Positions 10,001 to 18,702 of a DNA stretch of 18,702 nt are shown piece by piece (positions within the stretch are counted from its first letter, which is position 1; each line of letters opens with the position of its first letter). The DNA is from Gaeumannomyces sp. JS-464 (Eukaryota > Ascomycota > Sordariomycetes > Magnaporthales > Magnaporthaceae). The stretch covers positions 1 to 18,702 of the forward strand of contig NGZR01000024.1 in NCBI GenBank assembly GCA_002197995.1, written 5' to 3'. The position numbers were made by a program, and so were the translations under genes. The notes beneath the pieces are model-generated. The model ran no database searches. It was not told where the DNA came from and saw nothing but the letters and a program-made list of their open reading frames with translations.

Positions 10001-12767
10001 TGTAGCCCGTGTCGGGTCCAGAACCAGGGACAGAGGTCGTGTGGTCGTCGTGGACCGTGGGGTCGAGGGAGTGAAGAGGTGTGTGTGTAGTGTGTGTGAG
10101 TGTGTGCGGGTGTGTGTACAGAGTGGAGAAGGGTAACGTGTGTGTCGTAGTGTAGTAGTGTAGACGGGTGTCGTGTAGTAGTGTAGAGTGTGTAGAGTGT
10201 GTAAAAGTAAAGTGTGTACAGTAGTAGAGTGAGTGTGTACAAGTGTCGTGTAAAAGTCAGTAAAAGTCGTAAAGTGTAAAAAGTAGGGTAAGTAGTAAGT
10301 AAGTAGAAGAGAAGTAGAAAGTAGCGTGGTGCAGTGTGTGGTAGGTACAAAAGTGTGTGTGTCAGAGTCGTGAAAAAGTGGTGTGTAGTGGTCCGTAGTA
10401 GTGTCAGTGTAACGTGTCCGTGTGTACGTGTACGTAGGTAAAAAAGTGTGTAGTGTGTGTCAAGAGTGTGTGTGTACAAGTGCGTAGTGTCGTGTAGTGT
10501 AAAGCGTAAAAGGTAAGTAAGTGGAAAGTGTGTAGTCACCGTGTCAGAGTAAAAGTGTAAAAGTGTGTGTAGTCGTCGTGTAAGGAGTGGAAGTGAAGTG
10601 TGTAGGGTAGAACGGGTAGTGTGTAAAGTACGAGTGCGTAGTGTGGACCGTCAAAGTGTACAAGTAAACCCCAAGTGAGTGTGGGTGTGGAGTGTGTAGT
10701 AGAAGCAGAAGGGTACGTGTGTGGAAGTGTAAAACGTGGAGTCGTGTCACGTAGTAGTGTGTGTCAAGGTAGCGTCAAAAAAGTGTACAAGGTCAAGAGG
10801 TGGTGTGAAAGTGCGAGTAAGTAACGTGTGTGTGTAACGTGGACGTAGTAGTAAGTACCAAGTAGTGTCCGTAAAGGGTAGGTGGGTAGTAGTGTAGCGT
10901 GGTGTAAGTGGTGTACAGTGGTGCGTACGTAAGTAGTGTAGGACAAGGTGGTGGGTAGTCGTGTGTAGGTGTAGTGTAGGTAGGTGGTAGAGTGCGTGTG
11001 TAGTACGTAGTCAGTCGTGTGTGTACCGTGTGAGTGTAGAGTGTCGTGTCGTAAGGTGTGTGTAGTGTCACGGTAAAGTACGGTGGACGTGTGTAAAGTG
11101 TAGTGAAGAGTGTAGCGTCGTGTCGTGTGTGTAAAAAGTGTAAGGGTGTAGTGTAGTGTAGTGTGTAACCGAAGGGTAAAAGGTGTGTAGTGTGTGTGTA
11201 GAGTAGTGTGCAGAGTAGTGTAGTGTAAGTAAAAGAGTAGTAGGTACAAGGTGAGTAAAGTCAACGTAAGTAGTGTGAGTAAAGGTGTAGTGTGGAGACG
11301 TGTAGTGTGTGAACGGGTGTGTAAGTGAGTAGTGTGTCAAAAAGTAGAAGTCGCCGGTGTGTAAGTGGTGTGAACAGTGTGTGTAAGTCCGTCAGTGGTA
11401 GAGTAAGTGCGCGTGTAAGGTGTGTAGAAGTAGCAAAGTAAAGTCAGAGTAAACCGTAGAAGTAGGTGTAGTAGTAGTACACAAAGTGAGGGTGTGTAAG
11501 TGGAGGGGTGTCGTCCGGTGTGTGCGTCGTGTGTCAGGTGTGTGGTAGGCGGTACGAAGGTGTCGCCGTACGCAGTAAGAAGAGCACGTGTCGGACGTGT
11601 CGGTAGCGCGTGCGTGTCGCACCAAGTGTGTAGTGTGTAGGTGTGTAGTAGTCAGTGTAAAAGTGTCGTAAGTGTAGTAAAGTGTAAGCAAGACCGTGTG
11701 GTAAGTAGTAAAGTACAGTGTGAGTAAAGTACAGTCGTGCCGTGTGTGTACAGCGCAGGTAAGAGTGAGGTGGGTAGGAGTAAAAGGGTAGTGCGTACCC
11801 GGTAGTAGTGGGTGTAAGAGTGTGTAGTAGGTAACGTGTGTGTCGTGTGTCAGTGTGAGTACCGTAGTAGGTGGTCAGTGTGTAAGAAGTGCGTGAGTAG
11901 TACAAAAGGTGGGAAAGTGTGGTAAAAGAAAGTAAAAGGGTAAGGCGTGGAAGTGTGTAGTCGGTGTGGAGTAAAGTAGTGTAAGTAACGGGTAAAAGGT
12001 GTAGTGGTAGGAAGGTAGGTGGTCGAGTGTGTAGTCGTAAACGGTCGTGTGTAGTAGAGTAGTGTGTAGGTGTGTAGCGTCAGTAGTAAGTGTGCCGAAG
12101 TCAAAAGTAGTAGGTGCGTAGTAGTGGTAGAGCAGTGTAGGTGTAAAGTAGTGGGTGTACGCAGGGTGTGTGTCAGGTGTGTGAAAGTCGTGTGGAGGTA
12201 GTGTGGTGAGTAAGAAAGAAACGTCGTGTAGTGTCGAGAACAAGTAGTGTAGTGTAGAGTGTGTAGTGTAAACCCGTGAGGTACAAGTAGTGTGTGTGAA
12301 AAAGGCGGGGTGTCGTCCGTGTAGGGTGTGTGTAAGCAGTGTCAGAGGAGACCAAAGAGTAAAGTGTGAGAGGACCGTAAAAAGTGTGTCAGGTCCGTGA
12401 ACACGTGTACGTGTAAAAGTGTAAAGAACACAGTGTAAGTAAACGTAAAGTAGGTCAACAGTGTCAGGTAGCCGGTGGGTAGGTCGTCGTGAGTACGTGG
12501 TAAAGTGGCACGTAGGTGGTGTGAGGTAGTGCGTGTCCAGTACGGTGTGTAACGTGTGGTCGAAAAGTGTAAAAGTGGTGCCGAGTGGTGTACGTAGTGT
12601 AAAAGTGTAGTAGTAGAGTAGGTAAGTAAGTCGTGTGTGTGTAGAGAGCGGTGTAGTAGTGTAGTGTGTCGTGTCGTAAAGGTGTAAGTAAAAAGTGAGT
12701 GTAAGTAGTAGGTAGAAAGTAAGTAAGTAAGTGAAAGTACGTGTGTAGTGTGTCGTAAGTACAAGTA
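7096..12767. other. Gene-free low-complexity stretch
   Basis: The text returns to GT/GTA words. A somewhat richer passage, with CC, GGTCC and GGG words, lies near 10,007-10,075. A (GT)9 run lies at 7626-7643 and a (GT)8 run at 8287-8302. All long minus-strand frames here overlap others in different frames and use only 14 amino acids. I see no gene, RNA, terminator, origin-like cluster or mobile-element end. Confidence 0.75.
7626..7643. repeat. (GT)9 microsatellite
   Basis: Nine uninterrupted GT units between GGTG and AGTG. It equals the longest GT run found in the window. Confidence 0.93.
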
Positions 12768-12804
12768 GGTACCGTAAAGTGTACGTAACGGTACCGTAAA
12801 GTGT
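12768..12804 (+). repeat. 15-bp direct repeat, period 22
   Basis: GGTACCGTAAAGTGT occurs at 12,768-12,782 and again at 12,790-12,804. The bases after each copy are similar (ACGTAAC against GTACGG). It is short and isolated, and contains the palindrome GGTACC. Confidence 0.8.
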
Positions 12805-12810
12805 GTACGG

Positions 12811-15800
12811 TGTAGGTCGTGGTGTGTGGTAGTCCCGTGTAAGTGTGTAAGTGTAGGTCGTCGTGTAACACAAGTAGGTGTGTAGCGTAGACAGTGTAGG
12901 TGTGTAAAAGTCAAGCAGGTAAGTACGTGTGGTAAGTCGGTGTACGTGTGGAGTACCAAGTCGGTGTGTAGTAGTAAGGGGTAAAGTAGTCGTGTGTGTG
13001 TGTCAGTCGTAAGCCCGGTAGAGTAGGTGCGGTCGTAGGGCGTGTAGGTGTAAAGAGTAGAGTAAGTAAAGTAGTGAGTGTAGTGAGAGACGGTAGTCGT
13101 AAGTGGTGTGACGTGTAGTCCGGTGTAGTGTGTACAGTAGGTAAGTACCGCGTGTCGTGCCGTGTGTGTGTCGTGTCGTGTAGGTGGTAGTGTGTACAGT
13201 AGTGGAAGAGGGTAGTGGTAGTGTACGGAGTCAGTAGTAAAGCACCGTAGAACGTGTGTAGGTGTGTGAGGTGTAGTAGGGTACAAGTGTAGTACGTGTA
13301 GTGTCGTGTAGTGAGTGGCGTAGTAGGGTGTGTCGTGTGGGTGTACGTGTAGACAGTAGCCCAAAACGAGTCACAAGTAGTGTAAAAGAAGTGTACAACC
13401 GTCCCGTAGCGTGTGTAGCGTGTGGTGCAGCACCCAGGACGTAAGGTACGTGTGGGCCGTAGGGGCGTAAAACGTAAAAGTGTACGTAGCGTGTCGCGTA
13501 CGTAGTACCGTACAAGTGTAGTAACGTAGAACGTACAACGTGTGTCAAGTAAGTAAAAGAGTACGTAGTGTCGTGTCGTGTAGTCAGTAAGTGGTAACAC
13601 GTGAGTAGTAAGTAAAGTGAGTGTGTAGTGTAAAGTCGTAAAAAGTCGTGTAAACCAGTGTGTGTCAGTGTGTACGAGTAAGTGTGTACAGTGAAGAGTG
13701 TCAGGTACGGTAAAAGTGTAGTAGCGTAAAGAGACAAAAGGACGTGTAGCGGGTAGTGTGTAGTAGTGAGTAGTGTGAAGTAAAGAAACGTGTGTAAGGT
13801 GTAGTGTACAGTAGGAGTCGTGCGTGTCGTACCCGTGTCGGCCAAGGGCCAAAGGCCCGTAGGTCCGTGGTAGTCCGTGTCGGAGTCGCGAGAGGCGTGG
13901 AAGAGTGTGTAAGTGTCAAGAGTGTGTACAAGGTCAGTGTGTAAGTAGTAGTGTGTGACGTGGGTAGGTAAAAGTAGGTAAAAAAGTGTCAGGTGTAAGT
14001 AAGGTAGTGGTGTGTGCAGTAAGTGTGTGTGTGTGTGTAGTGTGTGTCGTGTAGAAGTGTAGTGTGTCCGTGAAAGTAGGTGTAAGTCAAGAAAAGTAAG
14101 TAAGAAAGTGTAGTGTAAAGTAGTAGAAGAGTGTGTGTAGTAGTAAAAGTCGTCGTGTGTGTACCGTGAGTGTAGTAACAGTGTGTGTAACGTGAAGCAG
14201 GAGTCGTAGGTGTGTGTGGGTGTAGTAAACAGTACAGAAGGTAACGTAGGAGTAAAAAGTGAAAACGTAAGTGTACAGGTGAAGCCCGGTAGACAGCGAA
14301 GTAGGGTGCACGTGTAAGTGTGGGTAAAACGTGTGTGTCGTGGTGTAAAACGTAGTAGAGAGGTAGTGAGGTGCGCAAGCGTACAGCGTGTGTAAAGTAG
14401 AAAACAAGGTAAAGTGTAGTAGTAGAAGGGAGTGTAAAAACAGTGAAAAAGAAGTGTCGTAAAGCGTAGTCGGTAGGTAAAAGAAGTGTAAAGTAAGTAG
14501 TGTGTGTAGTGGGTGAAGTGTGTAAGTAGGTAGTAAGTGTGAAACGGTCAAAAGCGTGTGTAAAGTGTGGTGTCGTACGTAAAACGTAGTACAAAGAGGT
14601 AGGCGTCCGCCGTACGTAAAAAGGTCCGTAGGTAAAGTGTAGTGTGAAGTGCCGTACGTGTCGGTAGGGCAAGAAAGTGAGGTGTGGTGTAAGTGTAGTA
14701 AGTAAAGTAAGTAGTGTGGTGGGTCGGTAGGTCCGTGGTGTAAGTAACAAGGTGTGTGTAGTGCAAGTGTGTAGTGGAAAAAAAGTAAAACGTGTAAAAC
14801 AGAAGTGGGTCGTGTACAAGAGTCAGTGTGAAGAAAGTACGGTGTGTCGTGTGTGGCAAGTGGTGTAGGTGAAAACGAGTCAAGGTAGTACGTAAAGTGT
14901 GTCGTAGGTAGTAAGAGAGTCGGTCGGGTGTGTGTCCAGTAAAAGTCGCGACAGACGTGGGTGTCACGTGAGTGGGGTGGCGTGAAAGTGCGTGCGTGTA
15001 AGTGCACAGGTCGGTAACGTGTGTGTAGGTGTAAGTGTAAAGAGTAGGTGTAAGAGTAGAGAGTGAAGTGTGTAGGTGGGTGTAGTAGTAGCCGCAAGTG
15101 TGGTCGTCGTAGTGTAGGTCAAGTAGTGTGTGTAAGTAACGGCAGTGTAGCGTGTAGTGTGTAGTAGTAGTGTGTGTGTGTGTGTACCGTAAGAGTGTAG
15201 GGTGTAGTAACGTAAAAAGTAGTAACAGTGTGTGCCCGTGTGTGTAGTAGTAGTAAAGTAGGTAGTAGTGGTCGTAAGTGTGTGTGTGTGTGGTCGTAGG
15301 GTGGAGTGTAAGAGTAGTAGTGTAAAAGTCGTGTAGTCGTCGTGCCGTCGTGTAGTAGTGAGTCAAACGTCCGGGGTAAGCCCGTAAAGCGTGTAGTGGG
15401 TACCAAGCGTAGTAGGTGTGAAAAACGTAGTAAGGTGGAGTGAAGGTAAGTGTACGTCAGTGGTAAGGGTAACAAGGTCAGTAAGAGTGTCAGCAAGTAG
15501 GAAGTGGGGTAAGTCGCGGAGTCGTAAGGTCAGGTAAGTAGTAGTAAGTAAGTAGTGTAGTGTGGTAAAAGAGCAACGAGGTAGACGGGTCAGTAGGCGT
15601 GTAGTGTAAGTGGGTACGTCCGTGCGTCCGTGGTGTGTCGAAACGTAAGTAAGGTGTGTAAGGGTGGTAGTGTCGTAAGAGTGTAAACGAAAGCGTGTGT
15701 AAGTGGGTGGTAGTGGGTGTGGTCGTGTGTACGTAACCGTAAGTGTGTGTAAGTAAGTAAGTAGTAGTAGTAAGTAGTGGTAGTAGAAAAGTAGTCGTAG

Positions 15801-16120
15801 TGGTAGTCACACCGTCCGTGTCCGCACAGTCCCGTGTGTAGTAACGTGAGTAAGTGTGTACAAAGGTGTCGTGTGTAGTAGTGTAGTGTACCGTGTGGTA
15901 GTGTGGTGTCAAGGAAGTGTGTGTAAAAAGTAAGGGTGTGTGTAGTGGTCGTGTGTAAGTGTAAGTAGTAGTAGTAGTGTAGTACGTCGTGTGGTAGTCG
16001 TGTGTAGTGTCGTGTGTGTGTAGTGTGTAGTTGTAGTGTGTGTGTACGTAAGTAAGTGTAGTACGTGTGTAAGTGTGTGTGTAGTAGTGTAGTGTAGTCC
16101 GTGTGTGTGTAGTGCGAAGC
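12811..16120. other. Gene-free low-complexity stretch
   Basis: The same GT/GTA text continues, with C-richer patches near 13,395-13,470 and 13,830-13,890. (GT)8 runs lie at 14,023-14,038 and 15,170-15,185. The strict T-after-G rule ends inside this stretch at 16,031. I see no gene or RNA, and no repeat longer than short words apart from the hairpin listed separately. Confidence 0.75.
13840..13858. repeat. Small GGCC hairpin
   Basis: The bases GGCCAAGGGCCAAAGGCCC contain a perfect 5-bp stem (GGGCC with GGCCC) around an AAA loop at 13,846-13,858, with a further GGCC just before it. This is the densest C/G cluster I noticed. No T run follows, so it is not a typical intrinsic terminator. Confidence 0.7.
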
Positions 16121-16219
16121 GCGTGTCGCGCGTGTCGCGCGTGTCGCGCGTGTCGCGCGTGTCGCGCGTGTCGCGCGTGTCGCGCGTGTCGCGCGTGTCG
16201 CGCGTGTCGCGCGTGTCGC
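16121..16219 (+). repeat. 9-bp tandem array, 11 perfect copies
   Basis: The unit GCGTGTCGC is repeated eleven times with no mismatch. It is flanked by AGTGCGAAGC on the left and ACAAAAAAGTG on the right. It is the most regular and most C/G-rich element in the window. Read on the minus strand, the period of nine gives Arg-His-Ala in one frame and Arg-Asp-Thr in another; neither is evidence of a protein, since both frames are open because the array lacks stops. It lies 89 bases to the right of the first break of the T-after-G rule. A real minisatellite, polymerase slippage or a basecaller loop could each produce it. Confidence 0.97.
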
Positions 16220-18669
16220 ACAAAAAAGTGTAGTGTGACGTGTGTGTGTGTGTGTCGTGTAGTGGTAAAGTCGTAGAGAGAGTAGTCCGAAGTGTAGTAG
16301 GGGTGAAGTAAGGTGTGAAAGAAAAGTAGTGTGGTAAAAAAAGGAAGTGTAGTAAGGTGGTGTGTTGTGTGTGTAGTCGTGTTGTGTGTAGTGTGTTGTA
16401 GTATGTGTAGTAGTGTGTGTGTGTGTCGGTGTGTAGTGTGTGTAAGTACCGTGTGTGGGTAGTGTAGTGGGTTGTGTCGTGTGGTGTGTGTGGTGTGTAA
16501 GGTAGTGTAGTGTACGTGTGTGTGTAGGTAGTAAGTGTGTGTGTGTAGTGTAGTAGGTTGTAGTAAAAGAAAAAGTGTAAGTCGTAAAAGTAAAAAGTAG
16601 TGTGTAGAAAAGTAGTATGTGTTGTGTGTAAAAAAGTAGTAAAAACGTGTGTGTAGTGTAGCGTGAAGTGAGTGTAGTGTGTAGGTGAGTACGAAGTAAA
16701 AGTAGTGGTGTGTGTGTGGTGTGTGTAAGTCGTGTGTTGTGTGTAGTGTAAGTCGTGGTGTAACAGTAGTGTGTGACAAGTAAAACAAGTAAAGTGTAGT
16801 CAGTAGTGTGTGTGTAGTGTGTACGTAGTAGTAGTAAGTAAGTGTGTAGTCGTGTGTGTGTGTAGTGTGTGTAGTGTGTAAGGAGTGTGGTAGGTCGTAG
16901 TAGTAAGTGTGTGTGTGGTGAGTGAGTAGTAGTGTGAGTAGGTGTGTGTGTGATGTGTCAGAGTAGTAAAACAAGGTGTGAGTGTGTGGAGTGTGTAAAG
17001 TGTGTGGTGTGAAGTCAGGTAGAAGGAGGAGTGTGAAGTGTAGTAGTGTAAACGTAGTGTGTAGTGTGCGTGTAGTAAGTAGTGTAGTAGTGGTGGAGTC
17101 CGTAAGTGTGTAAGTGAGTCCAAAAAGTGTAGCGTAGGTAAGTGTGTAAAGTAGTGACAAGTAAAGTGAGTGGTAAGAGTGTAAAGTGTTGAGTGTGTAG
17201 TCGCCGTGTCGTAAGTAGTGAAAACACGTGTGGTAGTGAGTAGTGTGTGGAGTGGGAGTGTGTAAGTGTACGTACGTACGTAGGTAAGTAAGTGCGTAAG
17301 TAAAGTAGTAGTGTGTGTAGTGGTGAAGGGAAGAAGAATGTAGTAACCGTACGGAGTGTAAGGTGAACGTGTAAACAAGTGGTAGTACCCGTGTGTAAAG
17401 AAGGACAAACAAAAGGTGAGTAGTAGTGTAGAAAGGAGTAGGGGTGTAAAGTAGTGTCAAGTGTAGAGTCAGGGTAAAGTCAAGTACAGTAGTGTAGTCG
17501 TCAAAAGTAAGTGTCAGCGTAAGTAGAGGAGGTAGTAGTACACACAGTCGTAGTGAAAGTCGTGTGTAGTAGTAAAGTAGTAAGTGAAGTGTGATGTGTG
17601 TGTGTGTGTGTGAAGTGAAAAGTAAGAGTGTAGTGTGTAGTGCGTAAGGGGTGGTAGCGTGAAAAGTAAAGGTGTAGGTGTAGTATGTAGTTGTCGTGAG
17701 TCCCGTCAAGTGTACGTGTAGTAGTGTGGTGTAGTGTCAACAGTGAAGGTCGTAGCAAGTGTAAAAAGTAGTAAAGTGGGGAAGTAGTGGTAGAGTAGTC
17801 CCGTAAGTGTCGTAAGTGTGTAAGAAGTGTACCCGAGTCGTGGGGTAAGTAAGTAGTCAAGAAGTGAAGGGTGTGAAGGGTGTAAGTCGTGTAAAAGTGT
17901 GTGTGTGTAAAGAGTAAGTAAGTAGTAAGTAGTGTAGTGTAAAGTGAGTGTAGTAAGTAAAAGTAGGGTGTGTAGTGTAGGGAGAAGTGTAGTAGTACAG
18001 GTGTGGCGTGTAGCCAGACCGTGAGGGTGTAAGTAGAGTGTGTAGTCAAGTAGAGTAGAAGGCGCAAGCGTCAAAGTGTAAGTGTAAGTGTAGTGTAAGT
18101 GTAAGTAGTAGTAAAGTAGTACAGTAAGTAGTAGTCGTCAAGAGAAGTAGTGTGTACGTGGTAAGTAAAGTAGTGTAGCAGTGTAGTGTGTGTGTAAGTG
18201 TAGTAAGAAGTAGTGTAGTGTAGTGTAAGTGTGTGGGTGGGTAAAGGTCGTAGTCGGTACCACAACGTACAAGTAGCGTACGTAGGTAGTAAACGAAAAA
18301 AAAGTACAAGTGTACAGTAGAGTAGTAGTGTAGGTAGCGTAGTGGTGTAAGTAGTGTAAGGTGTAAGTCGTCGTGTAGTGTAGTGCGCGTGCGTAGTGTG
18401 CGTTAGTAGTGTAGATAGTAGTAATGTGTCGTGTGTGTGCAGGGTAAGTGTGTGGTGTAGTAAGTAGTATGTAGTAGTGTAGTAAAGTACAGTAGTAAAG
18501 CGGTGACAGGGTGGGTAGGCGTAGTAAGTGTGAGGCGTACGCAGTAAAAAAGGGTAGGTGTGTACCGTTGTAGTGCGGTAGCCGGTAGCTGGTAGCGTAG
18601 TAGCCGTGCGTAGTAGGGTAGCCGTAAGTCGTAGCAGAAAAATAGTAGTGTAGCGTAAGTGTAAAGTCG
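16220..18669. other. Gene-free stretch with relaxed base rule
   Basis: This is GT/GTA text with (GT)8 runs at 16,240-16,255 and 17,596-17,611 and with sporadic TT and AT pairs. The last 300 bases contain more varied words such as GTAGCCGGTAGCTGGTAGC near 18,579-18,597. The plus-strand ATG triplets that first appear here (for example at 16,403 and 17,338) run into stops at once. I see no gene or RNA. Confidence 0.72.
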
Positions 18670-18702
18670 TAAATTAACGTAAGTAGAAGTATACGAAGTT
18701 AA
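18670..18702 (-). other. Right-end segment, possibly read-start adapter remnant
   Basis: Read on the minus strand from the window end, the sequence begins TTAACTTCGTATACTTC and continues to TTACGTTAATTT. It breaks the T-after-G rule four times in 33 bases and is unlike the rest of the window. From established knowledge, the Oxford Nanopore ligation adapter contains ACTTCGTTCAGTTACGT. The window shares ACTTCGT and then TTACGT in the same order, with ten bases between them instead of four. The match is partial, so this is inference. TTAAC at 18,674-18,678 and GTTAA at 18,698-18,702 also form a 5-bp inverted repeat. Confidence 0.4.

Larger units (their letters stand above)
2..16031. other. Low-complexity tract in which every T follows G
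   Basis: Reading all lines, including the joins between blocks, I found no T preceded by A, C or T in this interval; every T sits in GT. The other three bases are not limited in this way: AA, GA, CA, TA, all NG and all NC pairs occur. T runs never exceed one, whereas A runs reach nine (3283-3291) and G runs seven (1399-1405). On the minus strand the same rule reads as A always followed by C. No gene, RNA or element is recognisable inside it. The rule is seen directly; its cause is not. A sequencing or basecalling artefact is my first explanation, a base-modified or aberrantly synthesised template the second. Confidence 0.93.
16032..18702. other. Low-complexity tract with the T-after-G rule relaxed
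   Basis: The same GT/GTA text continues, but T now also follows T, A and once C. I count 27 exceptions. Sixteen lie between 16,032 and 17,692 (for example TT at 16,031-16,032, AT at 16,403-16,404, 16,953-16,954 and 17,338-17,339). None lie between 17,693 and 18,403. Eleven lie between 18,404 and 18,700, including the only CT of the window at 18,589-18,590. The change is gradual and one-sided, so the right end is the least biased part of the window. No gene or structured RNA is visible here; apparent minus-strand frames now contain a few N, Q and I residues only because the rule is broken. Confidence 0.9.

Noticed and set aside
15909..16223. Arg-Asp-Thr repeat protein
   Set aside because: This is the second reading frame of the 9-bp array. 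Two different frames of the same array being open shows the lack of stops, not coding.
15490..17709. Longest minus-strand open frame, 739 codons
   Set aside because: It starts at TTG and crosses the 9-bp array. It consists of Thr/His/Tyr/Leu text with an Arg-His-Ala repeat, and other open frames overlap it. Its openness follows from the lack of TAA and TAG on that strand. I recognise no domain.
1..18680. Terminal direct repeat TAACGT at both window ends
   Set aside because: The 6-base word at 1-6 and 18,675-18,680 also occurs many times inside the window, so it gives no support for circularity or a terminal repeat.
1..18702. Product of a DRT3-type antiphage reverse transcriptase making poly(GT/AC) DNA
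   Set aside because: GT runs end at nine units, and the text between them is irregular and includes A runs, GTC and CG-rich islands. No reverse transcriptase gene or template RNA is present. Aberrant synthesis stays possible only as a weak alternative.
1..18702. T-depleted kinetoplastid cryptogenes awaiting U-insertion editing
   Set aside because: Cryptogenes are short and lack T more generally, with no GT exception. Here T is frequent but only after G, over 16 kb, with no maxicircle gene nearby.
1..18702. Telomeric or subtelomeric repeat tract
   Set aside because: There is no constant or simply degenerate unit throughout. The strand asymmetry in G fits, but the long irregular A runs and C-containing islands do not match any telomere type I know.
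1..18702. DNA data-storage or designed sequence with forbidden pairs
   Set aside because: Designed codes usually avoid homopolymers and long GT runs, whereas this text has nine A, seven G and (GT)9, has no index or primer blocks, and breaks its own rule toward one end.

Overview
I see no gene of any kind in this window: no protein-coding gene, no rRNA or tRNA, no recognisable mobile element and no CRISPR array. The whole 18.7 kb is a low-complexity text built from GT, GTA, GTAA and GTC words. It obeys one strict rule. From position 2 to 16,031 I found no T that is not directly preceded by G, so the dinucleotides TT, AT and CT are absent for about 16 kb. A runs reach nine and G runs seven in the same stretch. 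Read on the minus strand, every A is followed by C. In the first 60 bases I count A20 C2 G21 T17; C becomes commoner in some islands but is generally the rarest base.

This rule explains the open reading frames. On the minus strand ATG, TAA and TAG cannot be written, and TGA can occur only when followed by C, so long frames appear in all three minus frames at once. They must start at TTG, CTG or GTG, and they use only 14 amino acids (no K, N, I, M, E or Q), dominated by Thr, His, Tyr and Leu. The plus strand is packed with stops. I therefore annotate no CDS, and no organism can be assigned.

Layout: 1-960 is plain GT/GTA text. Three GTAC-rich islands (about 960-1242, 1620-1911 and 6905-7095) share repeat modules. 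These include a 13-base core present four times, a 17-base unit in four tandem copies plus single copies elsewhere, and a block of about 70 bp present twice 5.1 kb apart, whose copies differ only by small insertions or deletions. A 45-bp tandem duplication lies at 6786-6875. From 7,096 to 16,120 the text is again plain, apart from a short GGCC-type hairpin (13,840-13,858) and a few GT runs. A perfect 9-bp array of 11 copies lies at 16,121-16,219. Just left of it, at 16,032, the T-after-G rule is first broken. I count 27 exceptions from there to the right end, densest in the last 300 bases.

Most likely reading (inference): this is the output of a single long-read molecule read along the minus strand, starting at the right end of the window, in which basecalling collapsed into a restricted state. 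In favour are the one-sided decay of the rule, minus-strand right-end bases that loosely resemble a nanopore adapter, and repeat copies that differ only by indels. Alternatives that remain open are a heavily base-modified template, template-free or slippage-driven DNA synthesis, or a real degenerate satellite. The repeat modules argue that some true template structure may show through. Raw signal, read depth and independent short reads would decide.
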